This document shows, in pieces, positions 23,971 to 36,700 of a DNA stretch of 64,000 bases (the stretch's first letter is position 1; each line of letters starts with the position of its first letter). Position numbers and translations under genes: made by a program. Source of the DNA: Rhynochetos jubatus (lineage: Eukaryota; Chordata; Aves; Eurypygiformes; Rhynochetidae); contig CM050658.1 in NCBI GenBank assembly GCA_027574665.1, positions 22,394,317 to 22,458,316 of the forward strand, written 5' to 3'. The notes beneath the pieces are model-generated. The model was not told the origin of the DNA, searched no databases, and was given only the letters and a program-made list of their open reading frames with translations.

Positions 23971-24268
23971 GGGGCCCAGTGCAACCCCAAGGAATGCAAT
24001 CACAAAGCCAGGAGCCATTGCAGCCACAACGCATGTACCCCCCTGGGCAGTCAGCAAAGCCCTCAACTTCCCAGCCACAGCGTCCACCTGGACCTACAAC
24101 TCAGCAACCACGTCCCCAGGCTCAAGGTCCTTCCAGCGCCAGATTATCAAAGGAAGCAGAGCCGCAGCCGCAGCCACAGCCTGCTCCCCAGCCTGCTCCC
24201 CAGCCTGCTCCGCAGCCAGCTCCACAGCCAGCTCCACAACAGAAGCCTCAGTCTCATCCACAGCTGAA
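23971..24268 (+). CDS. SYN2: SYN2 IIa-specific proline/glutamine-rich exon
   Basis: A 298-nt exon. Its first two bases complete a glycine codon begun at 20209, then it reads GPVQPQGMQSQSQEP... to ...KPQSHPQL plus AA, which completes an Asn codon with the next exon. The GGP-QPQGMQ start and the PQKPQ-HPQLN end match mammalian synapsin IIa. The middle is clearly different: mammals have a serine-rich run, whereas this copy has PGPTTQQPRPQ and a PAPQ repeat. The donor is CTGAA|GTAAGA. The region is a disordered, Pro/Gln-rich linker that typically binds SH3 proteins and contributes to vesicle clustering. Confidence 0.95.
24180..24239 (+). repeat. SYN2: 12-bp coding tandem repeat (PAPQ x5)
   Basis: Five in-frame 12-bp units of the form CC(T/A)GCTCC(C/G/A)CA(G/A). 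Each encodes Pro-Ala-Pro-Gln. Third-base differences between units show the array has some age. It sits in the IIa-specific linker just after an EPQPQPQ run. Confidence 0.95.
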
Positions 24269-26835
24269 GTAAGATTTGCTTTATCCATTTTCTTCTCTCC
24301 TCGCAACACAGATTTTGTGGTCGTAACTGTAATTTGGGAGTTGGTCTAATATTTAGGAAAAAACGTACATATGTTCCCGAGTCTAAAATGAAGGTGAAAC
24401 ATTTCAAAAAGCTTATTCTCTGCTTATGATTACTAAGACGGTGTCATTAGCTGTATCCTAAGCGCTACACAAGATTTTGTTTATTAGTTGTACGATTTCT
24501 GCCCCAACTAGGTCTGAAAATTCATCATCTTCCTCGTATTTGTTTTCTCCTTTTTATGTGACTGACTCATGATCTGGGTGTGCTGTAAGCCTGCACAGAA
24601 AAGAGGAACGCTTATCTATTTAAACTTTTAACCTTGCAGTCACTCAGAAAACAGATTCCAGTTTCAAAAGGTCTAGGAACAATCCGAGTGAACACGCTGG
24701 ACGGTGGCTGCCAAACCGTGCTGCCTTACGGTCGCACTTCGTTCATGGTGAGACACCGCTGCCGAGTGCCCAGCACAAGCGGTTCTCACAGCCCCTTTCC
24801 AGAGGAGGCTGCCGGACACGCACGGGAAGCGGTCCCTAGTTACCCCACTGGTGGAAGGCTCCTCCGTGCACGGCACACTTGTGGCTGCAGCCAGCCACCT
24901 GCTACGCTAAGGACTGTGGGAAGGGTCTGCAGCTGTATCCCCCCTCGCAGCTTATACCCAGTGGACAGAAAACACGGGGAAGGTATTAGCAATGATTTGC
25001 CGTTTTTCAACACAGCGATCCCGACACACAGTATTGCCCGCAGAGTCACAGGCGCATTCTACTTTGTTTTGGTAAGAGCGAAGGCTGGCACGTAGTCTTT
25101 GTTTTATCCAAGTAGCACAGATCCCCTTTTTCCACCCACTCATGCTAGTACTAGCGTGAACCAGTTGCGAGGCCTCACCTAGGCACGGCTGGCTGGAAAA
25201 GATGTGTTAGGTGGCCATATGCAACGATGACCGTATTTCCCTCGCCTTCCTAGGACAGTGTATTTCTTTATTCTGTTTTACAGTCACAAATCTCGCTCAC
25301 CCATTATTTCAAGGTACGCAGAGAATAGGGAGGCCAGTTTTCTCAAGCCAGAGGGAAGACTCCAAACGAGATTGCAACTTAACTTGTGACCTTCTGACAT
25401 TAAAGGAAAGCAGTTAAGACCTGGTACAGAAGAACGGTACCACGTACTGTTCCTCACATTCTCCCTTTCCTTTAGTTCCGTGTTCAAACCCAGATTCATT
25501 TTTCTCTTCTTCAAATGGAACAGGATGGCCTCTACTTAAAACAAAATGAAAATGAAGAAATGACAGTTTTTAAGGTGCAAGCCATAATGTGAGTAGGTTT
25601 TGTGACTTTCAAGCAGCACTTTTAGGTCCACACCAAGACTCAGATCTCCTGCCTGTAGGATTAGCTCTATCTATTTGCATGTGTATGCTTTGTATTCACC
25701 CACATGCTGTTGCCTAACCTGTATGTACATGTTATTAATCTGTGAATAAATATTTAATTAGGCTACTTATTGTGTTACTAATCAAGTCAAGTGCTGCTTC
25801 CCACCCTCCCTCTTTCAGTGAGTACAAACAAACATTTATCAGTCTATTCTCATTAACACAACTATAATTTATGAAAAACCTAAAACGCCTGTAGCACTGT
25901 TTGCTGTACATTATTAGTTTGGAGGCAGAGAAGTTGCAAGCTGTGGAGAGTATAAGACGATCTGAATAGGAAAAGTGTTTCAGTTTTACTCCAGCCAAAA
26001 CTGAAATCCTGCTATGGTCCTGAGATAAAAACGAGATTCGTTAACTAGTTTTACTAATGCGTGGATATCTGCGTAAAAAGATTATAACCCATCGATGTTT
26101 GCTGTTTAAATTCAAACCTACTTTTTAAATATTGTGTTATCTGGCAAGTCATGAGTTCAAGTTTGACGCTTCAGACATGGTCCTTCTTGTATGTTGTTAT
26201 TCATACTTGCGGTGACTTTTACTGCAGTTACATGATAGCCCCAAGAACGGGACAGCATTGCTAGACTGCTGATAGACCAGAATGATAGCTGCTCTGGGGG
26301 ATTTTTTTACAGATCTAAAGTATCATTAAGCCTGCATTAAGGAGCACATGTCCAGTAAATATATAGGCAGAGCACACTACAACTTTAGGATTCAGCCTTC
26401 AAACTCCTGCCCATGTACGTACCTAATTTTCTTTGCGCGCAGCAGCCGTTAGCAGCATTAAGGAACACAATTAGTGCTCATCCCGGTTTGGGTGATGATT
26501 CGGATTTAGCAAGCAGGCCCAGTTTTTCCTCAAATTCTAATTTACGTCACCCAATTTACTGGAATAGAATGTTTCAGACCTGTAACAAAGGCAGTGTGTC
26601 CTCTAAAGATCTTCCTACTTCTCAAACCAAAGTACGGAAGGAGGCTGCTGTACTGCAGCAGCCCTGTGTGCTACATCCCACTATGTTGCTCGTGTTCAAT
26701 GTCCATTGTGTTCACATCAAACTCTCTACATCTCACGGACATTTTTCCTTTTCTTGTAACTTACACAAGTGATGTGGGGCGGGAAGCTGCTGGACAGTAT
26801 GACCATACAAAACGTGTTGCATTTTTGTCTTTCAG
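24269..26835 (+). other. SYN2: SYN2 intron between the last two IIa exons
   Basis: GT at 24269-24270 (GTAAGA) and the acceptor TTTTTGTCTTTCAG ending at 26835, an excellent pyrimidine tract. It contains a locally GC/CpG-richer pocket at about 24690-24970, where an open frame (24634-25095) and a possible cryptic exon occur (see findings). No repeat was recognised elsewhere. Confidence 0.85.
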
Positions 26836-26971
26836 CAAGTCGCAGTCTTTGACAAATGCCTTCAGTTTCACAGAATCATCCTTCTTCCGATCATCTGTGA
26901 ATGAAGATGAAGCAAAAGCTGAAACGATTCGAAACTTGAGGAAATCCTTTGCTAGTCTTTTTTCTGATTAG
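26836..26971 (+). CDS. SYN2: SYN2 last exon: synapsin E domain
   Basis: The first base completes Asn, then 44 codons run from KSQSLTNAFSFTESSFFRSS to KSFASLFSD and the TAG at 26969-26971. This is the E domain shared by the 'a' isoforms of synapsins; the mammalian synapsin II end is nearly identical (SFSESSFFRSSANEDEAKAE...). The E domain promotes synapsin oligomerisation and maintenance of the reserve vesicle pool. The acceptor is excellent. Together with the three upstream exons the frame is continuous for 214 codons, with no break. Confidence 0.97.
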
Positions 26972-27715
26972 CCAGCTTCATCTAAATGCACCTAGCACAT
27001 AGTCTAAACTACATGAATGTTACATAGGTTTTGTTTTCCCTGTGACAGTACCCTTCTCTACTGTGCTAACTGTTGTATTAAGCAATATGTTAAACCTACA
27101 AAAAAAGCTAAAAATAGGAGGACTTTGATGAGACAGCATTCAGGAACATGTATTAAAATCTATAAAGAAGGAAGAGTTCACAGAATACTGAATTCTAAGG
27201 TCCTTATCCATTGTAATATTGTGGCCTTACTGTGACTGAACTATATAGCCCTATTGGAGACTCCTTTGTAGAACTGTGTTAATACAGCATTGAGTAATGG
27301 GTTTCTCCATGCTTTACCCATTTCCAATGCATTGCAATGCATGTGTATTTTGTGTGTAAATGTTTTGTACTGCAAAAGTATAGTCTTGACTTGTTCTTGC
27401 CTCCCAAATTTAGGAAGCAGTTCACACTGACATTCTTGTCAAGCCACATAAATAATGTGAGAAATCGAAGCAGTTTCTTCCTCCTTGTACAATCTTTCCA
27501 TCAGCTGGTTGTAGACTTCTGATGTATTGCTGAGAGTTACCAGTACACTAACTTAATGTCATAAATAGAGTGTATATGTACTACTGTATCTCCATATGTC
27601 TGTTTAAGTTTATTTCCAAACTGTAAGCATAACTGGGTTTAGTTGCAAAGAATATGCATGATGTTACCCTTATTTTTGTGAACACCTTCTAATAAATGTA
27701 AAGTCCCATGCCTGA
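26972..27715 (+). other. SYN2: SYN2 IIa 3' UTR
   Basis: About 740 bases from the stop to just beyond AATAAA at 27691. It is AU-rich and without a conserved frame. The right edge is inferred from the polyadenylation signal. A longer 3' UTR using later signals cannot be excluded. Confidence 0.7.
27691..27696 (+). terminator. SYN2: Polyadenylation signal for SYN2 IIa
   Basis: AATAAA in CTTCTAATAAATGTAAAG, about 720 bases after the IIa stop. TTGTACAAAGCC and a TTGTCTGTTTTG stretch downstream could serve as the GU-rich element. Confidence 0.72.
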
Positions 27716-30700
27716 TTTAAAAGTCTTGTACAAAGCCTGTTTCAACGTCAATATTCATTGTCTGTTTTGACTGGTATCAAAAGGGTAGCTTTACGGTTAT
27801 AAAATATTTGGACACAAACCACAGCTGTAAGAAAACACACTATCCCAAATAATTCCTTGTTGGAAGCAACATTATAAAAAACCTATAAATTTTAGGAATC
27901 ATTTTCTAATAAGTTACGTATTTAAAAATATTTCTCTAGCTTGAGAATGCAGAATTGATCACAGACTTGGAGATAATAGCAGCCTTTTTTTTTTTAATTA
28001 CCTAAATCAAACTGAAGTTCATTAGTAATTGCTAGACTACCCATTTCCAAATTATTATCACATCATTCTGCCTATCACAAATTACATGCAGTTCCTTGCC
28101 AGGAAACAGGGGAAAGAAGAAAAAGTAACCGTGATATTAGCATGTCTGAGTGAGAAAACAAGCAGCGCAATGCTAACTCAGAAAACCCTACGGGTTTTGT
28201 AACGAGTTTGTAGAGACAGAAATCTATTTGCCTCAGAAATCTTACTTCTTGTAGATGTGATAGTTGCTGAGGTCTGGGTAAATCACAGTCGCCGTTTGAT
28301 AGTGTAAGTCCTTTCAGCAGTTGTGGAGTCCTTCGGGTGAAGAGCCTGGCTTGGGCCGGGAGGTTGGCAACACAGTATGGCAACTTTAACCTCCAGCCAT
28401 GTCAGGATTTAGTTCGTACTTTAGCATCTGATAGCTCTCTGTTTGTCAACATCGTCTAAGTTGATGAGCCTAGCATATACGTTTCCTGAAAAGCAGGTAT
28501 GTCCAAATCACTCACAAGCAACACGACTGACACCCTTTTTGAACTGACAATGAACAATCGTGCCTAGAACAATCCCTTCCTCCGGGTTAAGACTAAAGTG
28601 AATTTATGGGTAAGTTTGCCCCGCAACATTACAGATGTTAAATACACAGCGTTGCCCTCTATGGATGGACGGAATCGCAGTCCCTCTGATCGGCATACAA
28701 CCCCCATCTTTGCGGAACAGCCCTCAGAGGAGCCCTTTTGCTGAATTAATGACAGATCTCTTTTCTTTCAGGAGAAATGTACTGTGTACAGAAGCCTGTA
28801 GTTTAGACAATGAATTCTGTGGCAAAACAGAATGTTTTAAGTGTTAATAGTTTTTATTAGTTTATAAATATCAGCTATACATTGAATTTTTAAAGTTTTG
28901 TCCCCCTCCTGCCCCTCCATGGGCTGAAACACCCTTCACTGGGCTGCAATAACAACCCTGAGCAGTTATAGAGCCTTTCATGTCTGAGAAGCACTTTACT
29001 TTTAGATTAGAAAGATTAATCAAAGTTGCCAACGCAAATTAATTACTGCTACAGAGAAAGCATAGTAATTATGCATAGTTTGGCATGGTTCATGATTAGT
29101 ACATGCCTAGTTTCAGCAATATTTAGTACAGTATGAATTACAGGTAGTTCATTAGTCCAGACCCCAGATTTCGACTTGAGGCAAAGTTTCTCGCTCATAT
29201 AAAATTCCCTCCCACCTCTTCCTGGGAGAAAACGGGTTTCACTACAGTCTTTGTTTTACCATCTGGAACAAAAAAAAGAAAGAAAATAAAAGGAAAAAGA
29301 GAGCAAGATGATGCAATCAAATCTGCATGGTGTATCCTCCCACACAATGTACATAACACATTGCCTCTCCACAATGCCAAAACTTCTTTATACCTCCAAG
29401 CGTGCTAAAGCGTGTCACATGCAAGCTGATGCACGCTTATGTTTCTGCTGCAGTGTTTCATGGTTAAGGCATTTTTAAGCAATCTATAACACAGCTCCAA
29501 AATACTAATCAGAAAAAATGAGGTTTTATAAAAAGTCTATTCAGACATTCATTGTCCATGTTGTCTTACTTCATTAAAAGGATTGTGCCTTGACTTCGTG
29601 TGCAAGCTCTAAATACCCTGTTATCCAATACAATGCTACCTAGGATTGCATAAACGGTAACAGAACTAATTGGAGTGTCTGTGTCTGTTCGTCGTTCTGA
29701 GCGTTAGCCTGGGAACATAAGGTCGGTACCTCATTCGCACCTTTTCCGTGGAGATGCCGCTTGTGATGCCACAGGTCTCTGTGCACAGCACTCCATCTCC
29801 ACCTCTTTTTCATCTTCCACTTATAAATCAGGATAAAATGAAATCTACGGAGCTACTAATCAAGTTTCGTCTTAAGACTGAGATGGAGCCATTTTCTGAC
29901 CACTAGGCCTGAAGCCAATTCAAAACACACAAGCAGATTTCAAGAGATTATAATTATGGACCAAGTGACTAATCTAGCTTTGAAACAACCACTACCTCTC
30001 CAGTAAAAATTAGTCAAAACAGTACTAAGGTACTCTGTAAATATTGTGTGTACTTTGTACACTTCCTGCTCCACAAGAACAAAGTCACTTCTCGGAGCCA
30101 GCCTTGTCGCAACGAACAGATCGCATGCAATAAAGCTGCCCTTCACGACACGGAAGAAGTCGTTGCATGGTGTCTGTGCATTGACACGGCTGTTGCCAGT
30201 GTTTGGTTGAACACTACAAACAAACTTCCTAGCAAGTTGTCCTGCAGCAGCAGCTTCCAGTGAGGTTGGGTAGGATGCAGGTGGCTGCATAAGTCCAACA
30301 CAGCTATCCAGGGCCGTTTTAGATCTCGTATCGTGATGCCTATCTTGTAACCAGGATAGCCGCACAGGGGTTGGCAGGTATGATACAGGATCTGTGGGAG
30401 ACCTGGGCTATGCTCAGATGGCAGTTGGAAGCTAGGCAGGATGTGCAAAGGTGATCTAAAATGGCACTAGTTGCCCGCGTTTGGGACTGAGTTTCCTCTT
30501 ATGTCTGGACGCTCAGCTATCTTACCATTCGTAACCACTCGGGCATGGAATAAGAGGCAACTTAATTGAGGTCTCTCCAGCTTTCTTCTTCCCATGGCAA
30601 AATAAAGCTGTCTAGCAAGGCAGTGCTGCCAACAAAGACACATTTGCAAATTTTGACCACTCGTCCAGTTTATTTATCCATACCAAAAGTACACAGAAGT

Positions 30701-33700
30701 GAATATTGACTCAGAGTACTTCAAGAAAGACGACCTAAACTGTCACATACACCAGCACAAACAAGCTTATGTTCTGAATGACGTCTCCAACATGGAAATG
30801 CTTTTTATTGGACATACATTGCTAAACAAGCAGTTTCTTCCTTTTTTTCCAGCTGTTTTAAAAATCTCCTATCAGAATTTTCAAAATAGGTACCTAAAAT
30901 TAGTAATTAGTTTTCCAAATGCATATTCAGTCATGTAACTAAGCAGCCAAATTTCCAAAATCCTCATTTCCTCTAATTCCTCCTCATTTTCTAAGGAAGA
31001 ATATTCCACCTTAAGATGATAGTTTAAGTTTCATGAAACACTGATTTGCTCATCTGTAGTTAGATTCTTGCAGCTCAAGAATTAATTCAAGGAAGAATGT
31101 AAATAAAATTTAACTTTTTTTTGAAAAATAGACAGAGTTCAAATAATGTCTAACGTGAGTTCTTTACATTTCAAATAAGCCAAGAACAACAACAGAAGGA
31201 GTATCCCCCTGTTTCACTTCAGGATAGCCTAGGAGTAAAAGAGGTATGTTGGGTTTTTTCCCCCACAGGTTGTGTTACAAAGAATTAGAGGATCAACTGG
31301 GAGGGAGGGGGAAGGCAGATGTATTTATTACTGGGACTGGTGACTTCTGTTAGCAGTGGTGCTGCTCAGAACTTCCAAGGCTGGGTGTGGTGTTTAAAAA
31401 CTGATCTCACGTTACTTGACACTGAAGTTTCCCAGTACAGGATATATATTGTTGGAGGAGAAGGTACCTGGCTTTATGGCTAAATCTTTGTTCTATAAAA
31501 ATGATGGATGAAATGGGGTAAAATGTTAGCTAATCCGACAAGCCCGAGAATGGGTTAATTGGGAGGTTAACTATTTACACATGGTTTTTGCTAGCACTTG
31601 TCTGTCCCCCTAACCGTTTTACTTTACTCACATGTGCCTGTTTTTCTGACCAATCCTAGTCAGACAAATTCTGCTTTAAGGATTTATAAGCTCTGAGGAG
31701 TAGCTGAATTTTTGTTCAGGGGCAAGAGTGTTATTGTCACCTTGGAATAACCTATGCTTTCTAACACCATGAAGCTAGCAAGTAAGTAGTAAAAAATGTA
31801 GAGCTGATTGTCCATGTTCTTCTCTTGCTTTCTCAACTAAGAATGAAACTTTACTGTAGCTCGAACAGTGAAGATGATCACCCAAAGAATTAACCTGGTC
31901 CATGGATGTTAGATTTGCAGTATTTCTGCCATTAAGGAAAACCAGGATAAGCTGATGCTTATTTTCCCCTATCCCTCAGGTATTTCACATAAAATACTGC
32001 CTTTTAAGCCACCTGAAATGTTGCTTGTGGGAACTGGAGCTATTGGGCAAAAATTTTTCAGATAGTTAGAAGATGTCAATGTGAGAGAAGAACATGCTTA
32101 TTTCATTCCCACCCACTGTAACAAACCATGAGCACCTTGCAGCTTCACTCGTAATATGCCTCTTCTCCTAAAGTTGGGAGTTTTGACTTACAAAGAAAGA
32201 AGCGGGGGCAAAGCATCCTTTCCCAAAGTGCAGACTGCCATAAGCTAACACCTCACTTGCCAAGTGTGCTCTAACTGGAGATCTACCGTACCGATCTCTC
32301 CAACTGATGATTATGTAAATCTTCCAGATGGGCTCTTTAAACAGTAGATTACTATCCTGACTATATCTATCATCGCTGAATACTTCACAGTTTTGGCTGG
32401 TTCAAGCCAATCTGCTGTAGTCTCTGGGTTTTGCACGTTTCTCTTTCTTTGCAACCCACATTAGCAATAGTGTCCTGAGCATGGATGTATCTTTAGGCAT
32501 GTTTTCCCAACATAGGCTATTTTTTTCCTTCAGCCATGCCTAGCTCGAGACCGCGTACTCCGCTGGCGTCGTGCAGTAAGAAGCATGGTGTGCTACTCGA
32601 GAGACTGCCACTAGAATTTGGTGAGCAAACAAATTCTGCTGCCAAGGTGCCATATCAGCTTGCAGTCTATGTACGGTTTGTCTTGCACAATAGATCCACC
32701 AAACAGCGGTAAGTGCCAGGTATTCTAGCATACGAAAAAGGAAATGCTCCTTTCCTCCCCTCTCCTCATGAGCAAATGGAAATTACTCACTCCCTATCCA
32801 CTAGCTGAACCAGGCATAATTACTTCATGGGAATCACAGTAAATCCGAGCTGTGCCGAGCTGCAGTAGTTACCTGCTTGTCTGGGTGACAATTTAAGTAT
32901 ATTAGTTAGCAGAAAGTGTTCCATGCTTCATCCAAGACTTCTAGGAAACTGGGTGGTGTCCCCATGCAGAACAGATTCTACCTCTGACTTTGTTACTACA
33001 CAATCCCCACCAAACATTTGTCTTCTAACAGTCTCGAAAACGGGTGTTGCTAGCCGCATCCACTACTATTTGCTGTAAAAATGTCTTTTCTCATTGCTTG
33101 ATGGAATTGTAACAAATTTGGGTATATGGAGTCCTGTAATTTAAAGGCCTCTGCCCCACCTGTTATGGGAATGTCTCTGAACTAGGATCAAGGAAGCATT
33201 CTTTTTCTTATTTAGATGGTTTTTGTCTGTTTGCAAGTCATGACTTAATCTATTAAAAAAGGGAAATGGTTGCTTTAAAAGTACAATGTCTCAATCTCTT
33301 CTCCCCTTAAACTCAAGTTCACTTACAGGTGAACACCACACTGTAATATATATTCGTTTACTCAGCTTTGTTCTACAGGACATTTTTGAAGACATTAGCA
33401 TTTTTCACACCTTTTTTACTAGAAAGGGAAAGCATGTGCATTGACTCTGGGCCATAGAAAGCTGATGTAATTTCATGGCAAGAAGACTCCTGCTGCCCTT
33501 AAGAATGTTAGTACAAGTTCTGAACTGACTTACCCTCCTCTGGAATAATTATGCATTCCACTCTGGCACATTTTATCATGCAATTCTCCTGCTTTGTAGA
33601 TTACATGTCTTGAGGAGGTACAAAAGGGAAGAGCAAAGACTGTTTTATTTCTACACATGCATCTAACAAAATTATATATACACACACACCTCAAATAGTA

Positions 33701-36700
33701 CTTTTAAATGTAAAATTATGTGAGAATTTACTTTACAGGCTCATTTAATATGTACATTAAATACAGGCATCCTTTCATGCATCAAGGAGATGCAAGCATC
33801 TCTTGGGAGGAACACAGCGAGCATGGGGAAAATATATTGTTAAATTATAATTGAACATGCTGGAACTTGTTTAGGTTAAACAGCCCACCCTCAGACTGCA
33901 AAAAGCCCAATTATGCCCTCAGCAACTTCTGAAAAGCAAACGGCCTTCAGTGTATTTCTGCAAATTTAACTGTCTAGAGTCTACAGCCACATCAGAATAA
34001 GTCTCCCTGATCTCGGCGATTAAGCAGTGCCCAGCCTAGTAAGTATCTGGAAAAGAGACCACTTGGCAGTTCCACACAGCGGCAGGCATTAGCACAGGAT
34101 GCATTCGTAGCTGAGAGCTTGGATGTGAGGGGTGTTCACAACATCAGGCATACAGACAGAGTAACTGTACCTTTCAAAGAGTTATCAGGATGAGTTTATT
34201 AGCCTACCTCTCTCTGACTACAACAAAAGCTTAAAATACCTTTTTTTTTTTTCTTAAAAAAAGCCTCAAAAAAACCCAAACTGGAGACTTAAGTGGCCTG
34301 AGTTCTCTTTACAACTAGCAGATAAAAACCAAATGAATGAAAAGACTGAATTCAATCATCTGTTCAGAAAAAGGGGAAAGAAAATATAATTATGTCCACG
34401 AAAAACTACAGACCAGGTCACGTTTTAGACTGAAGGCATAAAAATATGTGTCACCAGGGTCAGCGGAAGCGTACTGGGAAATAGACCTGCTGGATAAAGT
34501 TACTTGGTTGTTTGCTCTTCAGGACAAAGCCAGGAAGAGGAGATTTTGCTATCCTTACAGTAACTCTTTCAGATATGTTTTAGTACATCTTCTTGAGATG
34601 GAGGTATTTCAAATCGACATTTCTTCAGCAGGCCATGCATAAAACTTGGAAGGAGGGAAGCAAGTAGACTGACCAGCTATGAACTCTACACAGAGACCCA
34701 TATGAGACCTGGTGTTTCATTCTGAACACTCCTGAAACACTAATTCAGCTATTAAAATTCTCTACCCTGTCCTACAAAACATTTGGCATTCCATACTAAA
34801 CATTTCTTTAGGCTGGTCATCCATACTGAGTTGCAACGTCTCCATGTTTCTTTGGGATATGGGAGGTTAAGGGATGGGTGGTGTGTAGGCAAAATCTGTA
34901 ACTAAAAAGGTTCTAAGAAGACCTACCATTGTTTTCAGTTCTCATCTACTTCTGCACTTCAGGAAAACTAACAAGCTGGAACAGTAGAAGAGTGGGTAAC
35001 TGGGACTCCTGTGCCTACCTGTGTGTCTGACATGCTATGTTTTAAACTTACAATCCTTCCTCCTCTCTGTTCACAAGCCTTCCTTTTTGTTGCTTGTTTC
35101 CTGTTCGAACCAAAAGTGAAATTTTCTACAACTGGGTCAGATTTATGATGGGGGAGTGGGAAGGGAGGGATATATAGGGGCAGCACACAGCTCATATATA
35201 CACAATGCAGATCTTTCTTTGTTATTTTTATGCTTATTCTTCCCACTAACAAAATGAAGTCCTCATTATGATTAACATTTTTTCCCACATTTTTTAAAGA
35301 AAAGCTTAAATTTCCATTAGATTGAAAAATAGTATGTTAAGTTGCTAAATAGTACTGATGTTTTTTGTGCTCCCTCACACATATGGCTAGCTGAGAATGC
35401 ATAGCAAGTTCAAGCTTGAAATGAATTTTTTTTAAGCAACCAGTATATAACACTAAACATGATTTAATAATGGAAAGACTGGCACAACCTTAAAGGAATA
35501 TCATCAAGTAGGCAAGGTATGCTTGTGACTTATTATAAAACAGTTAAATCAAGTCGGAAGCATAATCCAGATTCTTTACATAATTATGGCAGCAGGGCGT
35601 GGAAGAAGGAATATCAATTATTTTCTAAACTGGAGATCTTCTAACACTAAAACAAGTAATATATTGATCTCTCATTTCTCTCAACTCTCTTGAAAATCCC
35701 AGTATTTTTTCCTTTCTACTTAATGTGATAGCCAACTTAAATGCCAGCCGGCTAACTGGCATTAATGCTAATGTCAGCATTGCTAACATCGGGCTTATTC
35801 CTTTGATGCAGAAGTTGGTAGAATTTTTATTGGAGTTCTTACCAGGTCAAGCTTAACGTTCTTAGGACAGTGTCATCTCTCCTTAACCAAGCTGGTCACA
35901 GAAACAGCATTGCTGGTCATCATTGCACTGGTAACAAAACATTAACAAGTTACTCACATACAGAAATTGCTCAGCTGTAATGATAGAATCTGGTATTATG
36001 TATGAGTAGTGACTGAAAGTGGAGAATTTGTTGTTTTGTAGTGCTTGTATTTACACCTAGTTAAAGCTCAAATAGTAGTTTCTACAATGAAAAAACAGAT
36101 TATTGTGGCAAACAGCACAAAATTAAGGCTTTTAACTAATGTTAAGATTTAAACGCACACCAAAACATTAGAATAGTGCTCCATATTTTAGAAGTACTTT
36201 TGCTCTGGATTTCTGTGCATAAGCTACCTCACAATTCCAAGGCAAAAGGCTGACGTTTCCTTAGATATCTGCCCCTTGTAGCCTCTCAAGTTTTGAACAT
36301 TTACTCCTAGAAATTGGGACTAGAAAACAAAAGTGTGATTTGTACACACTGGGTTAGGTCTGAGGAATTAAGTCCTTTACCAAAGCTATTGAAATAAGAG
36401 GTGTGTCTGTGATTACCAAAGAGATCTTCCGGTGATAAAAGAAGAATTGCATCAGCTTTTGGCTCAGAGCGTCAGAGTGACTCAGCATTTCAGAAGAATG
36501 TGTTTCCATTTTCTTTCCGGTTGGAAGATGGTGAACCTTCACTAACACTTTCTCTTAAAATGCCGTGAGAGGCGAAATAGAGATGTTGGCTTTCTCAGAA
36601 ATAGCTTGACAGCCTGTATTCAGAGGTATGAGCCATGCAAAGCTCACTGATACCATTCTAGCATACGCTTTCTTCACGGTAGCAGCAGGAAATTTGTTTC

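Noticed and set aside
29940..30365. 141-codon minus-strand frame in the intergenic region
   Set aside because: No recognisable family or splice context, and another frame on the same strand is open over the same interval. Treated as chance.
33674..33690. TATATATACACACACACC microsatellite
   Set aside because: Too short to be informative; ordinary simple sequence.
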